Positions 1 to 9,594 are shown, counted from the stretch's first letter. The stretch: 64,000 nt of DNA from Atherix ibis (GCA_958298945.1 OY282605.1:22298811-22362810), one strand, 5' to 3'. The notes: generated by a model from the sequence alone, not told the origin. Numbers and translations: made by a program.

Positions 1-50
1 AAGCAATTCGCCGAAAGAGACCAGAAATGTGGGCAGAAAACTCGTAGATT

Positions 51-377
51 TTGCACCATGATAACGCACCGCCGCATAGTAATTTTTTGAAGAAAAAATG
101 CAATAATTTTTTGAAGAAAAATGCAACAAATACCATCCAACAACCACCGAATTCACCTGATTTGGCTCCCTGTGACTTCTTTCTGTTCAATCGAGTTAAA
201 AAACCATTACGGGGAACGCGTTTCAACAGCCGAGAGGAAGTAATGGAAAAATCGCAGGAAGCACTGATGGACATACCGAAAACCGAATATAAAAAATGTT
301 TCGAGGATTGGATCAAGCGCTGGCATAAGTGTGTTAAAGTCGATGGGGATTACTTTGAAGGGGACAATATATTGTAG
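51..377 (+). pseudogene. mariner transposase, C-terminal fragment
   Basis: This open frame covers only the C-terminal catalytic part of a mariner (D,D34D-type) transposase; the N-terminal part is absent and the window starts just upstream. The HHDNAPPH block carries the second catalytic Asp and SPDLAPCDFFLF carries the third, followed by the usual KKCFEDWIKRWHKC-type end and GDYFEGD before the stop. A short tandem duplication (81-104 and 105-127, unit starting AATTTTTTGAAG) lies between the two blocks, so their spacing is 37 residues instead of 34. That change, and the missing half, argue for a dead copy. The C-terminus resembles the mariner fragments at 30.0 and 31.9 kb. The family call is secure; the subfamily is not. 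Confidence 0.85.
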
Positions 378-639
378 ATTTAGATGAATAAACTTGTATT
401 TTTAATTTTTCTGAATAAATTCCTTTTTAATCAAGGTGGTAGTAATAAAAAAGTCTGTGCTAAATGTAATCAAAAAAAATCTACAGAAAATGTATTGTAT
501 TTTAAAAACATAATATACTCGTATATGCAAAAACTGTTTTGAATAAAATGTCTTTCAAAAAAACATATTATTTTTTTTTAAAAAACTTCAATTTTTTGTT
601 TGAGTCAAATTGACTTATTTCAGGCAAGATAGGTACGAG
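378..639. other. AT-rich spacer, no gene
   Basis: Short AT-rich stretch between the mariner remnant and the LTR element. No open frame, structured repeat or recognisable terminal repeat is visible. Confidence 0.6.
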
Positions 640-643
640 TATA

Positions 644-951
644 AGTTAATTTATGTTCCCACACAAAAATTCACGTCATCATATTCCACAAAAATTACTC
701 CAAGATATTCTCTACATTCCTGCGATTCTCATATTACCGTAGAGAACTTAGAATTTACTCGGTTCACATGCTGACGCTGCGTCTGGTGCATGGTGCAGGT
801 AGCTTTCATAACATTATAAAATTATTAAAAGGCAGTCTTCAAAAACTAGTTGTAGTTCATAGTCTTAAGTTCATAGTCTTAAGCTCATAGTCTTAAGCTC
901 ATAGTCTTAAATCATAGTCTTAAGTTAAAAGATAATAAAGATATATTAACT
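644..951 (+). repeat. 5' LTR of the errantivirus-type element (308 bp)
   Basis: Direct repeat partner of 9296-9590. Near its 3' end it has five tandem copies of a 13-14 base unit (TCATAGTCTTAAG), one more than the 3' LTR. Otherwise the two LTRs differ by one base (ATTATTAAAA here, ATTAATAAAA there). An ATTATAAAATTATT stretch could be a core promoter and AATAAA close to the end a polyadenylation signal; these assignments are inferred. The last T (951) is shared with the primer binding site. Confidence 0.95.
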
Positions 952-968
952 GGCGCCCGAGCAGGGAC
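951..968 (+). promoter_or_regulatory. Primer binding site, tRNA-Lys type
   Basis: TGGCGCCCGAGCAGGGAC directly follows the 5' LTR. It should be complementary to the 3' end of a Lys tRNA, where minus-strand DNA synthesis starts. It resembles the Lys(UUU)-type site (GCCCGAACAGGGAC), with one difference, more than the site used by Drosophila gypsy. The tRNA assignment rests on recalled tRNA sequence, not on a search. Confidence 0.85.
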
Positions 969-1911
969 CACTCAAATTTAATTTAGTGAAAAAAATTAAT
1001 CCAGTAAAAAGTGACTTTTGAAAAACAAAAAATTAATAATCAAATTAATTTTTTTGTGTGTGTGAATAATTTCTATGTAACCAAGCATAAAATTATCATC
1101 GCGAACTCTAATATAATAAAGAGTTCAAAACACCAATTTCAAGTGTAAAATTTGGTGTAACCAATCATCAAGAAAAAAAAACACAATCACTTGCGTTCAC
1201 GAATTAAAGTGTGGCAATTAAAAGGGATAAAATCCTTTGAACTTCGTACAACGTTAAAGTCAGGAAAAGAGGCCCCGGAGTAAACCTTAACCAGGAGGAT
1301 AAAACGGAGTTGCAGATCAATCCAGTGGGAATAGTTCATCAACAGCCGCCTGATTTGTCGTCGAAAATACCACAAGTGGCCCCATCCCGAGAAAAGGAAT
1401 AAAATGGTTCTTTATCATTTTCTATTATTATTGTAAGTCATTTAATTAGTTTTAAAGTATTGTGAGATTTAAATAAAAACAAATAAAATTTAAAATTATT
1501 TGCATTAAATAAATAAATAAAGAAAAATAAAATTTTAAAACTAGAAATAAATAGAAAATAATATAATAAAAATTTAAAACTATCTTTAATAAATAAATTA
1601 ATAAAGTAGAGTAAAATAAAAATAAATACTTTTGAAAAAAATAAATAGATAAATAATAGATTTCCCTATCAATAATAATAATACTAGATTAGTCTAAAAG
1701 AATAAAATTTTTTGGTTTATTTTAAATTCAAAGTTTGTGTGTGTTAAGACACAATATTGAGAATAATATTTTTATGTTAATTAACCAATATTAACTAAAT
1801 CTAAAATTTTTTTGGTAAAATTTTGAAATTTTGAAATTTCGAATATTGAAATCTAGTTAGAATTTTTTTGTTTTTGATATCTTTCATTGTGATTTTATCT
1901 GACTTGTTAAT
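969..1911 (+). other. Untranslated leader of the LTR element
   Basis: About 940 bases of AT-rich sequence between the primer binding site and the gag start, without a long open frame. Family knowledge places packaging signals and often the splice donor for env mRNA in such leaders or near the gag start; neither can be fixed here. Confidence 0.6.
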
Positions 1912-3264
1912 ATGGAAGCCAATACTGGATTACTTCAGCCAGGCAAACTTTCAAATGATACTACTAAAGCTCGACCAAGCACAAGTTCCACAAATAATAA
2001 ATTCGATCTTTTCGAATTAAAAACAGTAATTTCAGAAATTATGTTGACTAGCGCTAATACTGGTGCATCTGCAAATGATGCAGACGAAGCAATAAATATT
2101 AATCAGGATCAAAATTTAGTGGGTATGGATAAACTCCCAGATGTTGTAAAAAGTTTAAGAGATTTTTTGGGAGAACCTGGTCAGTATGGTTCTTGGAAAA
2201 AGAGTGTCGAGAGAATTCTTAAAATTTACGAGCACTTGAAGGGAACGACAAAATACTACGGTATTTTAAGTGTGATTAGAAACAAAATTATTGGCAACGC
2301 GGATATTGCTTTAGAATCTTATAACACTCCATTAAATTGGGAAAAAATTTCAAAGTGCCTCAATTTGCATTATGCAGATAAGAGAGATCTAGGTACTCTT
2401 GAATATCAAATGACCACAATCGTTCAAAAAAATTTAACAATACCAGAATTCTACCAGAATGTTTATCAACATTTGTCTTTAATATTAAATAAACTTTCTT
2501 CAATGGATATGTCAAAAGATTCGTTGAATATCATGACACAAGCTTATCGCGACAAAGCATTGGACACGTTTATAAGAGGGCTGAGGGGGGATTTACCTCG
2601 ACTTTTGAGCGTTAGGGAGCCACACGATTTACCTGAGGCTCTCCATTTGTGCTTAAAACTCCAGAATGTCGATTTTCGTATTCAGCACAGTCATGGAATT
2701 CACCCACAGAATAGACCACCGAATATTTGTGATTACCAGCCAGTAGCTCCTTTAATTCCTCCGAAAAGAAACTTTTCTTATGCAAATCGGATGCCTAGAC
2801 AAAACTTTTACCCTAGTCTATTTCACAATCCTCAACCACAGAGACCAAATTTTGTTTTTAGGAATCAATTCCAAGCACAACAAAATAGAAATTTTCAGCC
2901 ACAATTTAACCAATATCAAAACAGATTTCAGTCTAATCCAAGACCAGAGCCAATGGACGTCGATCGTTCCATTCACTCACGAAATGTTAACTATCAAAAT
3001 AGACCACAATTTCTAAATAAAAGACAACCCTCTCATCAAATCGCTCAACCAAATAAATTCCAAAAAATATATTTTTCTGAACAAAACGAAGTAAATGAAG
3101 GACTCGAAAATGAGAATCAGGATCAGCAAACCAACGAATACGTAGAAAACTTTGATCAATCTAACGATCACGCTGAACTTGATTTTCAGAATAACCAAGT
3201 CGAAGAAGATCCAACAATAGAAAATTCCTTTGAAAATTCTGATGAAATTCATTTTTTAGACTAA
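1912..3264 (+). CDS. gag: Gag polyprotein of the errantivirus-type element
   Basis: Encodes 450 residues that should assemble the cytoplasmic particle and bind the element's RNA. The first two thirds (about residues 60-260) are a helical capsid-like region. The last third is rich in Asn, Gln, Arg and Phe (about residues 280-390), contains PEPMDVDRS and ends in an acidic Glu/Asp/Asn tail. There is no CCHC zinc knuckle, as is usual for errantivirus Gag. The first Met (1912) follows a stop-rich leader and is the natural start. The reading frame is uninterrupted. It ends just after a T TTT TTA heptamer that should shift a fraction of ribosomes into pol. The retroelement Gag call is secure from context; function is by family. 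Confidence 0.9.
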   Translation: MEANTGLLQPGKLSNDTTKARPSTSSTNNKFDLFELKTVISEIMLTSANTGASANDADEAININQDQNLVGMDKLPDVVKSLRDFLGEPGQYGSWKKSVERILKIYEHLKGTTKYYGILSVIRNKIIGNADIALESYNTPLNWEKISKCLNLHYADKRDLGTLEYQMTTIVQKNLTIPEFYQNVYQHLSLILNKLSSMDMSKDSLNIMTQAYRDKALDTFIRGLRGDLPRLLSVREPHDLPEALHLCLKLQNVDFRIQHSHGIHPQNRPPNICDYQPVAPLIPPKRNFSYANRMPRQNFYPSLFHNPQPQRPNFVFRNQFQAQQNRNFQPQFNQYQNRFQSNPRPEPMDVDRSIHSRNVNYQNRPQFLNKRQPSHQIAQPNKFQKIYFSEQNEVNEGLENENQDQQTNEYVENFDQSNDHAELDFQNNQVEEDPTIENSFENSDEIHFLD

Positions 3265-3440
3265 ACTGCTCTTCGCTTCCCTACATCGAATATTTGGCGA
3301 GGAGCGGCGAAACACTTAAATTTTTAATAGATACAGGATCAAATAAAAATTATATTAAAAAACGATACATTAGAAATCCAATTAAAAATATCAAACCTTT
3401 CTACGCTACTTCAGTTGGCGGTAAAACTTTAATTACGTAG
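3246..3440 (+). pseudogene. pol: pol, 5' part: start of protease domain, cut by mariner
   Basis: In the -1 frame relative to gag, this segment encodes the start of the aspartic protease, with the catalytic FLIDTGSNKNYIKK motif at about 3321-3362. It is open from just after the stops at 3240-3245. The mariner terminal repeat begins at 3436 and supplies an in-frame TAG at 3438-3440, so translation of Pol would end inside the protease. The rest of the protease and all other Pol domains lie beyond the mariner. The mariner plus its duplicated TA is a multiple of three, so the frame on both sides is the same. The damage is the insertion itself; no other lesion was seen. Confidence 0.85.
3252..3307 (+). 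promoter_or_regulatory. Predicted -1 ribosomal frameshift signal between gag and pol
   Basis: A slippery heptamer T TTT TTA lies in the gag frame at 3252-3258, two codons before the gag stop. After a 7-base spacer comes a possible stem: 3266-3276 pairs with 3297-3307 over 11 bp (two G-U pairs) around a 20-base loop. Pol is open in exactly the -1 frame from 3246. Heptamer type, spacing and frame all agree with programmed -1 frameshifting; pairing was judged by eye, not by a folding program. Confidence 0.75.
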
Positions 3441-4729
3441 GCTACTATATATATTTCTGGCCTAGGCAACACTAAGTGTTGCCAGGTGCGATCTGACATT
3501 TCCATTGGAAAGTTTGACATTTTTTAGCATAAACGTACTCAGAACGTTTTGACGTACGACTATCATTTGTGTTGTTTACAGTGACTTGAAAAAATCAATT
3601 TGGCAAAAAAATGGAATTAACTCGTGAACATTTTCGTGCGATCATTTTTCACAACTTTCGACGTGGATTATCACGACAAGAGTGCATCGATGAACTTAAA
3701 TCTTTGTATGGCTATGAAGCACCATCCTATAGCACTGTGAAAAACTGGTACAACGAATTCAATCGTGGCCGACGCTCGCTCAAAGACGAATTCCGTGAAG
3801 GTCGTCCAAAAACAGCCGTTGTTCCAGAAAACATCGATGCCGTACGTGAACTGATAATGCAAGACCGTCATGTGACATACCGTGAGATAGAGGCATGCCT
3901 AGGCATTTCTCCCACCAGCATACATTCGATATTGCATGAACACCTGGCCGTAAAAAAGGTTTGTTCTCGTTGGATCCCGCACAATTTGACAATCGCTCAA
4001 AAAAAGGCTCGTGTGGATTGGTGTAAAGAAATGCTGAAAAAATACGATCGCGGTGCTTCAAAAGACGTTTATAAGATCGTCACAGGTGACGAATCATGGA
4101 TCTATGCGTATGAGCCCGAAACAAAACAGCAATCGACCGTGTGGGTCTTCCAAGACGAGTCAAATCCAACGAAAGTTGTTCGTGGAAGAAGCACTTCGAA
4201 GCAAATGGTCGCTTGTTTCTTTGGCAAAACTGGTCATGTGGCGACTGTTCCGCTTGTGCAACGTAGGACGGTCAATTCTGAGTGGTACACCACCATTTGT
4301 TTGCCTGAAGTCTTCGGAGAAATTCGAAAAACGAACAAGAGAAGTCGAATCATTGTGCACCATGACAATGCGAGCTCTCACACATCGGCTCAAACCAGCG
4401 CCTTTTTGACCGGACAAAACGTCGAATTGATGGGTCATCCTCCGTACAGCCCTGACTTGGCACCCAATGACTTCTTTTTATTCCCACACATCAAGAAAAA
4501 AATGCGTGGTCAACGATTTTCGTCGCCAGAAGATGCTGTTGAAGCATTCAAAAACCATGTTTTGGAGGTGTCTCAATCGGAGTGGAAAAAGTGCTTCGAA
4601 AATTGGTTTGAGCGCATGCAAAAGTGTATAAATCTTGATGGAGAATATTTTGAAAAACAATAAAACCTTTTTCGTTGATAAATATTCGCATTTTCATTAT
4701 TAGGCCAGAAATATATATAGTAGCCCACG
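3436..4729 (+). mobile_element. Complete mariner transposon inserted in pol (1294 bp)
   Basis: Flanked by TA at 3434-3435 and 4730-4731. Terminal inverted repeats of 29 bases (3436-3464 and 4701-4729) start CGTAGGCTACTATATATATT and match at 28 of 29 positions. Length, TA target and a single 350-codon transposase are exactly what is expected of mariner. Because it sits inside a young LTR element, it arrived later still. It interrupts the host element's protease coding region. This is the best candidate for a recently active DNA transposon in the window. Confidence 0.96.
3611..4663 (+). CDS. Mariner transposase, full length and apparently intact
   Basis: A 350-residue D,D34D transposase that should bind the element's terminal repeats and catalyse cut-and-paste transposition into TA. 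The N-terminal half (about 1-115) has two helix-turn-helix regions (LSRQECIDELKSLYG; VTYREIEACLGIS). The linker motif RWIPHNL is at 120-126. Catalytic residues are D160 (VTGDESW), D252 (VHHDNASSH) and D287 (SPDLAPND), with 34 residues between the last two. Length is typical of mariner. The start Met follows an A-rich stretch 175 bases inside the left terminal repeat. No stop or frameshift is seen. It differs clearly from the mellifera-like mariner family at 10-15, 23 and 37 kb. Whether it is active cannot be read from sequence. Confidence 0.95.
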   Translation: MELTREHFRAIIFHNFRRGLSRQECIDELKSLYGYEAPSYSTVKNWYNEFNRGRRSLKDEFREGRPKTAVVPENIDAVRELIMQDRHVTYREIEACLGISPTSIHSILHEHLAVKKVCSRWIPHNLTIAQKKARVDWCKEMLKKYDRGASKDVYKIVTGDESWIYAYEPETKQQSTVWVFQDESNPTKVVRGRSTSKQMVACFFGKTGHVATVPLVQRRTVNSEWYTTICLPEVFGEIRKTNKRSRIIVHHDNASSHTSAQTSAFLTGQNVELMGHPPYSPDLAPNDFFLFPHIKKKMRGQRFSSPEDAVEAFKNHVLEVSQSEWKKCFENWFERMQKCINLDGEYFEKQ

Positions 4730-4731
4730 TA

Positions 4732-7688
4732 CCCATCATTCTTTAGTAAACCTCTTCAACTTTGTACCACAAAAACTCAAATTTTTTATTTTGCCAACAC
4801 TCAACTCGTTTGATGGAATTATTGGTAACGATAGTTTGAAAGAACTAGGAGCAGTAATTCACACCGACGAAAATTATATGACCATTTTCTCAGATTTTAT
4901 GGTACCACTAAAACAACAAATCTCAAATTCAGTAAACACAATTAAAATTAGAGACATTCACATGAGTAACACTCAAAAAATACATTTAAATAACATAATC
5001 CAAAAGTGTCCTAAGTTATTCGCGGACCCCGAGGAAAAACTAACCTACACATCAACAGTAAAGGGGGAAATTAGAACAACAACAAACGAACCAATTTATT
5101 CAAGATCATATCCTTACCCTATTTGTCTCAAAAACGAAGTCGAAAAACAACTTCAAGAGTTATTAAGTGATGATATCATCCGACCGTCAAAATCACCATA
5201 CAATTCACCTGTTTGGGTTGTACCAAAAAAACCAGATGCTTCAGGTGAAAAAAAATTTAGAATGGTGATAGACTATAGGAAACTTAATGCGGTTACTATA
5301 CCCGATCGATATCCCATTCCCGAAATTAATGAAGTTTTAGCAAATTTAGGGGAAAACAAGTGGTTCACAATAATTGACCTTAAGAGCGGTTTTCACCAAA
5401 TTCCATTAAAACCATCAGACATCGAAAAAACTGCTTTTTCTGTTAACAACGGTAAATACGAATTTTTGCGTCTCCCATTCGGTTTAAAAAACGCGCCCTC
5501 AATTTTTCAAAGGACACTCGACGATATTTTACGCGAACATATTGGTAAAAGATGCTACGTCTACATCGACGATATCATTATCTTTGGTAAAAGCGAGTCA
5601 GAACATTTAGAAAATCTAGAAAAAATATTTAAAACGTTAGAGAACGCTAATATGAAGGTCCAACTTGATAAGAGTGAATTTTTTAAAACCGAAGTTGAAT
5701 TTTTAGGATTCGTTGTCTCTAGGGAAGGAGTAAAAGCAAATAAAACAAAAGTTCAAGCAATATCCAACCTACCATCACCCAATACTCTTAAAGATCTTCG
5801 ATCTTTTCTTGGAATGTCAGGCTATTACCGGCGCTTCATTCGCGATTACGCTAAATTGGCAAAACCCTTGACATCCCTTTTAAGAGGGGAAGATGGCCAT
5901 GTGTCAAAAAACGCGTCAAAAAACAAAATCATTGAAATGAATGCGAAAGCTCTAGAAGCCTTTGATAAAATTAAAAATTCCTTAGTTTCTGAGGATGTAC
6001 TTTTGTCTTACCCAAAATTTGAGAACCAATTCGAGCTTACCACAGATGCCTCCGATTACGCCATAGGCGCTGTGCTGTCGCAGAATAACAAACCAATAAC
6101 ATTCTTATCGAGGACACTCAGTAAAACCGAAGAATCATACGCAACCAACGAAAAAGAAATGCTTGCCATAATTTGGGCTTTAAACACTCTAAGAAATTTC
6201 CTTTATGGATCTCGTAAAGTACTCATATTCACTGACCACCAACCTTTAACTTTCGCGTTGAGTAATAAAAACACCAACAGTAAGATGAAGCGTTGGAAAG
6301 CCATCCTTGAAGAATATAATTACGAGCTAAAATACAAGCCTGGCAAAGCTAACGTCGTGGCTGATTCATTGTCAAGACCGCCTCCAAAAACACAAATTAA
6401 TTCAATGACTTCAACTCAACACAGTAGTGATAGTTCTTCACAAAAATTAATACCCGCTATAGAAACTCCAATTAATGCGTTCCGAAACCAACTAATACTT
6501 AAAGTTACTACTGAAAATTCTTACAAATTAGAAAATCCTTTCCCAAGCTATACCAGACACATTATAAGTCAACCACAGTATTCAGAATCAGATTTGATTA
6601 GAATTTTTAAAACCTACCTCAACCCAGATATTATCAACGGTTTACTGACTCATGAATCAATTATGGGGACAATTCAAAATTTTTACCCGAACCATTTCAA
6701 AAGTTATAGAATTCGTTACACTCAAACTATGGTGCAAGACATACCAAATGAGAGCGAACAAGAAGAAAAAATATTGAACTGCCATCAAAGAGCACACCGA
6801 AATGCGCAAGAAAATCAACTCCAACTTAGTGAAAAGTATTATTTCCCCAAAATGCATAAAAAAATCAAACAACTGATTAAACAATGCACGGTTTGCAAAG
6901 AAAACAAATATGATAGGCACCCAAACAATCAAGTTCTTATTCCGACCCCAATGCCAAGTTATCCAGGTCACACAGTTCACATAGACATTTATTCTACCGA
7001 GGGTAATTTAGTTTTAACACTAATTGATAAGTTTACAAAACTTGCTAGAGCTGCAATTATCAACTCAAGATCCATAGAAGATATTAGACGGCCGTTAAGG
7101 GATTTACTTTTTTTCTTCGCAATTCCAAAATTTGTGGTTATTGATAACGAAAAATCATTAAACTCCGCATCAATCAAATCAATGATGGAAAACGAACTAA
7201 AAATCACTATTTACACTGTACCTCCATACAAAAGCGAGGTTAACGGTCAGATCGAACGGTTTCATTCAACCTTAACCGAAATTATGAGATGCCTGAAAAC
7301 AGATGGCGTGGCACGTAATTTTGAAGAACTATTGGAAAGATCTGTTAACGAGTACAATTTTACAATTCACTCAACCACTGGTAAAAAACCAATCGAGCTA
7401 TTTTTTGGTAGAGCCCCTAATATCACACCCGAGGGTTTTGAAAGAACACGCCTGAGTAATATAGAAAAAATTAAAGAAAAACAGAAAAAGGATATGGAAT
7501 TTCACAACAAAAATAGACAAGCAATAAAAATGTATCACCCAGGAGAGATAATTTATGTTAAACATAATAAAAGATTAGGTTCTAAGTTAACTGTCAGATA
7601 CAAAAAGGAAATAGTAAAATTAAATCAGAATACTGTAGTTGTAACTGAATCAGGGAAAACAATCCACAAAAGTAATATCAGAAATTGA
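4732..7688 (+). CDS. pol: pol, 3' part: rest of protease, reverse transcriptase, RNase H, integrase
   Basis: Open from the mariner junction to the stop at 7686-7688; its first Met (4791) is internal to Pol, not a true start. Numbering from that Met: end of protease with FDGIIGND at 7-14; reverse transcriptase at about 115-365 with FRMVIDYRKLN, LPFGLKNAPS and the YIDD catalytic box at 258-261; RNase H at about 412-530 with acidic residues in TTDAS, NEKE, FTDHQ and ADSLSR; integrase with an HHCC zinc finger (H665, H669, C699, C702) and catalytic D732, D785 and E822. The order RT-RNase H-IN is that of gypsy-group elements. No stop or frameshift is visible. It normally arises by frameshift from gag, but here it is separated from it by the mariner. 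Confidence 0.93.
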
Positions 7689-9262
7689 AAAAGACCTTCT
7701 TTTGTTCCAGGTGCGCACTTCGTACTACATCGGGCGATGCACAAATCCTTGATTATTGTCACTCACAAGTGATTCTGATAGGGACGGGAACAGCAAAAAT
7801 ACAGGACGGCAATTTCAAACTCATTCACATTATTGATCTAATCAAATACCAAAATTTAACGTCAATGATAGATTCACTTATAGAAAATCAACTCAACAGA
7901 TCATACCCTCTCTATAACTACCTTAAATACGAAACCTCTCAAATTAAAGAATTATTGCAAAATTTAAAACAACGTAGACCTAAACGATCTGTTAACATAA
8001 TCGGAACTGCTTGGAAATGGATAGCAGGTAGCCCTGATCACGACGATTTTGAAATTATCAAAGATAAAATAAATAATGTCCTTGAAAATAACAATAGACA
8101 AGTAATTATAAATCAGCTTCACAATGAAAGAATAAATAATTTAACAAGCATAACAAATAATCTTTTAGAACTAGTTAAAGACACTAAGGGATTAAAAGAT
8201 CACTTAGCATTCAATATTCAATATAAATTAAAATTATTAAAGGAAGAATTAGTTAATATAAGATATGAAATACATTGGGCCAAAATAGGAACAATCAATT
8301 CAATGATACTTTCTAGTTCAGAAATTAAATTTACTACCGATATTTTAGATAAAGAAAAACTTCCATATGCAACGCCTGAAGAAGCGTTAGATTTTGCCGA
8401 AATTAAAGTAATTACTAATGACTACTGTCTTTTTTACATAATTTACATTCCTATGACAACAAATGAAACATTCGAAAAATTGTTAATTAAACCCGTAAAA
8501 AGAAAACATATTGTAAACAAAATTGCATATAAAGAGATTTTAAGAAACAATAAAAAAATGTATGGTATTAAAAATGACTGTAAATCATTCAATGGATTAT
8601 CAATTTGTAATCAAAATAATATTATCAACTTAAAAAACGCTACCTGCATCCCAAACCTCATCAAAAGTTTGAATTCATCATGCAACATAGGGAACAATCA
8701 GCACATTCCATCAGTAGAAGAAATATCGCAGGGAATCATTTTATTAAATCAGTTTAATGGAAACGTACGCATCGACAACGTTCTTCGCTACCTCAATGGA
8801 ACGTTTCTCATCAAATTTCATAACACCACCATTACCATAGAAGAAATGTCCTTCAAATCAAAAGAGGCATCATTGCATCAAATACTACCCGCTATTCTCC
8901 AGCCATCTACGGAAGAAAAGCAATATCATGAACTTCTATCTTTAGAGATGATGAAAGAAATCCATATCAATAACACCGATCGTATCGATAAAATGCAAAC
9001 AGAAGGAGTGCTCCATCTAGCGGTTAATTACAGCTTTGTCACCTTAATTACAATTGGCCTATTGATTATCGTTACAAGAACTATAATAAAAAGTTGTGGA
9101 TCAGGGAGACCGACCATCGTCAACCAAACGGTTTTAGAAGCTCCCATCGAAGTTGAATTAAAAGAAATTCGTGCAGAGGATTTGAGTCTCGGCGCAACCC
9201 CTAAACTTACAGTGGGGCAAAAACAGCAACAGCCACAAAGGACGAAATTCTACGGGGTTTGA
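7685..9262 (+). CDS. env: Envelope glycoprotein of the errantivirus-type element (F-like)
   Basis: An open frame of 525 codons overlapping the pol stop. Its first codon is TTG, so it is not translated from there. A pyrimidine-rich splice acceptor ending at 7710 (TTCTTTTGTTCCAG) suggests a spliced env mRNA whose start codon lies upstream, as in other errantiviruses. A furin-type RPKR site is at residues 98-101, followed by a fusion-peptide region with WKWIAGSPDHDDF. This resembles baculovirus F and gypsy Env proteins, which are membrane fusion proteins. A single transmembrane segment lies at about 445-468 with a 57-residue inner tail. Several N-x-S/T sites are present. The frame is uninterrupted. 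No hydrophobic signal peptide is visible in the frame; it may come from the upstream exon. Confidence 0.88.
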   Translation: MKKTFFCSRCALRTTSGDAQILDYCHSQVILIGTGTAKIQDGNFKLIHIIDLIKYQNLTSMIDSLIENQLNRSYPLYNYLKYETSQIKELLQNLKQRRPKRSVNIIGTAWKWIAGSPDHDDFEIIKDKINNVLENNNRQVIINQLHNERINNLTSITNNLLELVKDTKGLKDHLAFNIQYKLKLLKEELVNIRYEIHWAKIGTINSMILSSSEIKFTTDILDKEKLPYATPEEALDFAEIKVITNDYCLFYIIYIPMTTNETFEKLLIKPVKRKHIVNKIAYKEILRNNKKMYGIKNDCKSFNGLSICNQNNIINLKNATCIPNLIKSLNSSCNIGNNQHIPSVEEISQGIILLNQFNGNVRIDNVLRYLNGTFLIKFHNTTITIEEMSFKSKEASLHQILPAILQPSTEEKQYHELLSLEMMKEIHINNTDRIDKMQTEGVLHLAVNYSFVTLITIGLLIIVTRTIIKSCGSGRPTIVNQTVLEAPIEVELKEIRAEDLSLGATPKLTVGQKQQQPQRTKFYGV

Positions 9263-9279
9263 TCAAATGAGGACATTTG

Positions 9280-9295
9280 CATTTAAAGGTGGAAG
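9280..9295 (+). promoter_or_regulatory. Purine-rich tract before the 3' LTR
   Basis: TTTAAAGGTGGAAG directly abuts the 3' LTR at 9296, the position where plus-strand DNA synthesis is primed. It is short and broken by one T, so the assignment rests mainly on position. Confidence 0.6.
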
Positions 9296-9590
9296 AGTTA
9301 ATTTATGTTCCCACACAAAAATTCACGTCATCATATTCCACAAAAATTACTCCAAGATATTCTCTACATTCCTGCGATTCTCATATTACCGTAGAGAACT
9401 TAGAATTTACTCGGTTCACATGCTGACGCTGCGTCTGGTGCATGGTGCAGGTAGCTTTCATAACATTATAAAATTAATAAAAGGCAGTCTTCAAAAACTA
9501 GTTGTAGTTCATAGTCTTAAGTTCATAGTCTTAAGCTCATAGTCTTAAGCTCATAGTCTTAAGTTAAAAGATAATAAAGATATATTAACT
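9296..9590 (+). repeat. 3' LTR of the errantivirus-type element (295 bp)
   Basis: Direct repeat of 644-951 with one base difference and four instead of five copies of the 13-14 base TCATAGTCTTAAG unit. Followed by the target duplication TATA at 9591-9594. Confidence 0.95.
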
Positions 9591-9594
9591 TATA

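Larger units (their letters stand above)
644..9590 (+). mobile_element. Errantivirus-type LTR retroelement with gag, pol and env, carrying a mariner insertion
   Basis: A complete element with two LTRs that begin AGTTAATTTATG and end ATATTAACT, and a 4-base duplication TATA at 640-643 and 9591-9594. Order inside: Lys-type primer binding site, long leader, gag, pol in the -1 frame, env, a purine-rich tract and the 3' LTR. The AGTT...AACT ends, AT-rich 4-base target, absence of a CCHC knuckle in Gag and an F-like Env are known traits of insect errantiviruses (gypsy, 17.6, 297, ZAM). LTR divergence is minimal, so insertion is probably recent. Pol is broken by the mariner at 3436-4729, so this copy cannot make a complete Pol as it stands. 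Gag and Env frames are open. Confidence 0.95.

Noticed and set aside
951..968. A tRNA gene at the Lys-like sequence
   Set aside because: Only the 18-base primer site is present; no cloverleaf follows.
2780..3252. Small frames overlapping gag on both strands
   Set aside because: Shadows of gag; hydrophobic residues come from the complement of A-rich codons.
3780..4438. Overlapping open frames on both strands inside the mariner
   Set aside because: They are shadows of the 350-codon transposase and show no family motifs.
4791..4793. Met at 4791 as the true start of pol
   Set aside because: The frame is open upstream to the mariner junction and the following residues are the end of the protease domain, so this Met is internal.
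7685..7711. TTG at 7685 as translation start of env
   Set aside because: It is not an ATG, overlaps the pol stop, and a good splice acceptor ends at 7710; a spliced mRNA with an upstream start is more likely.
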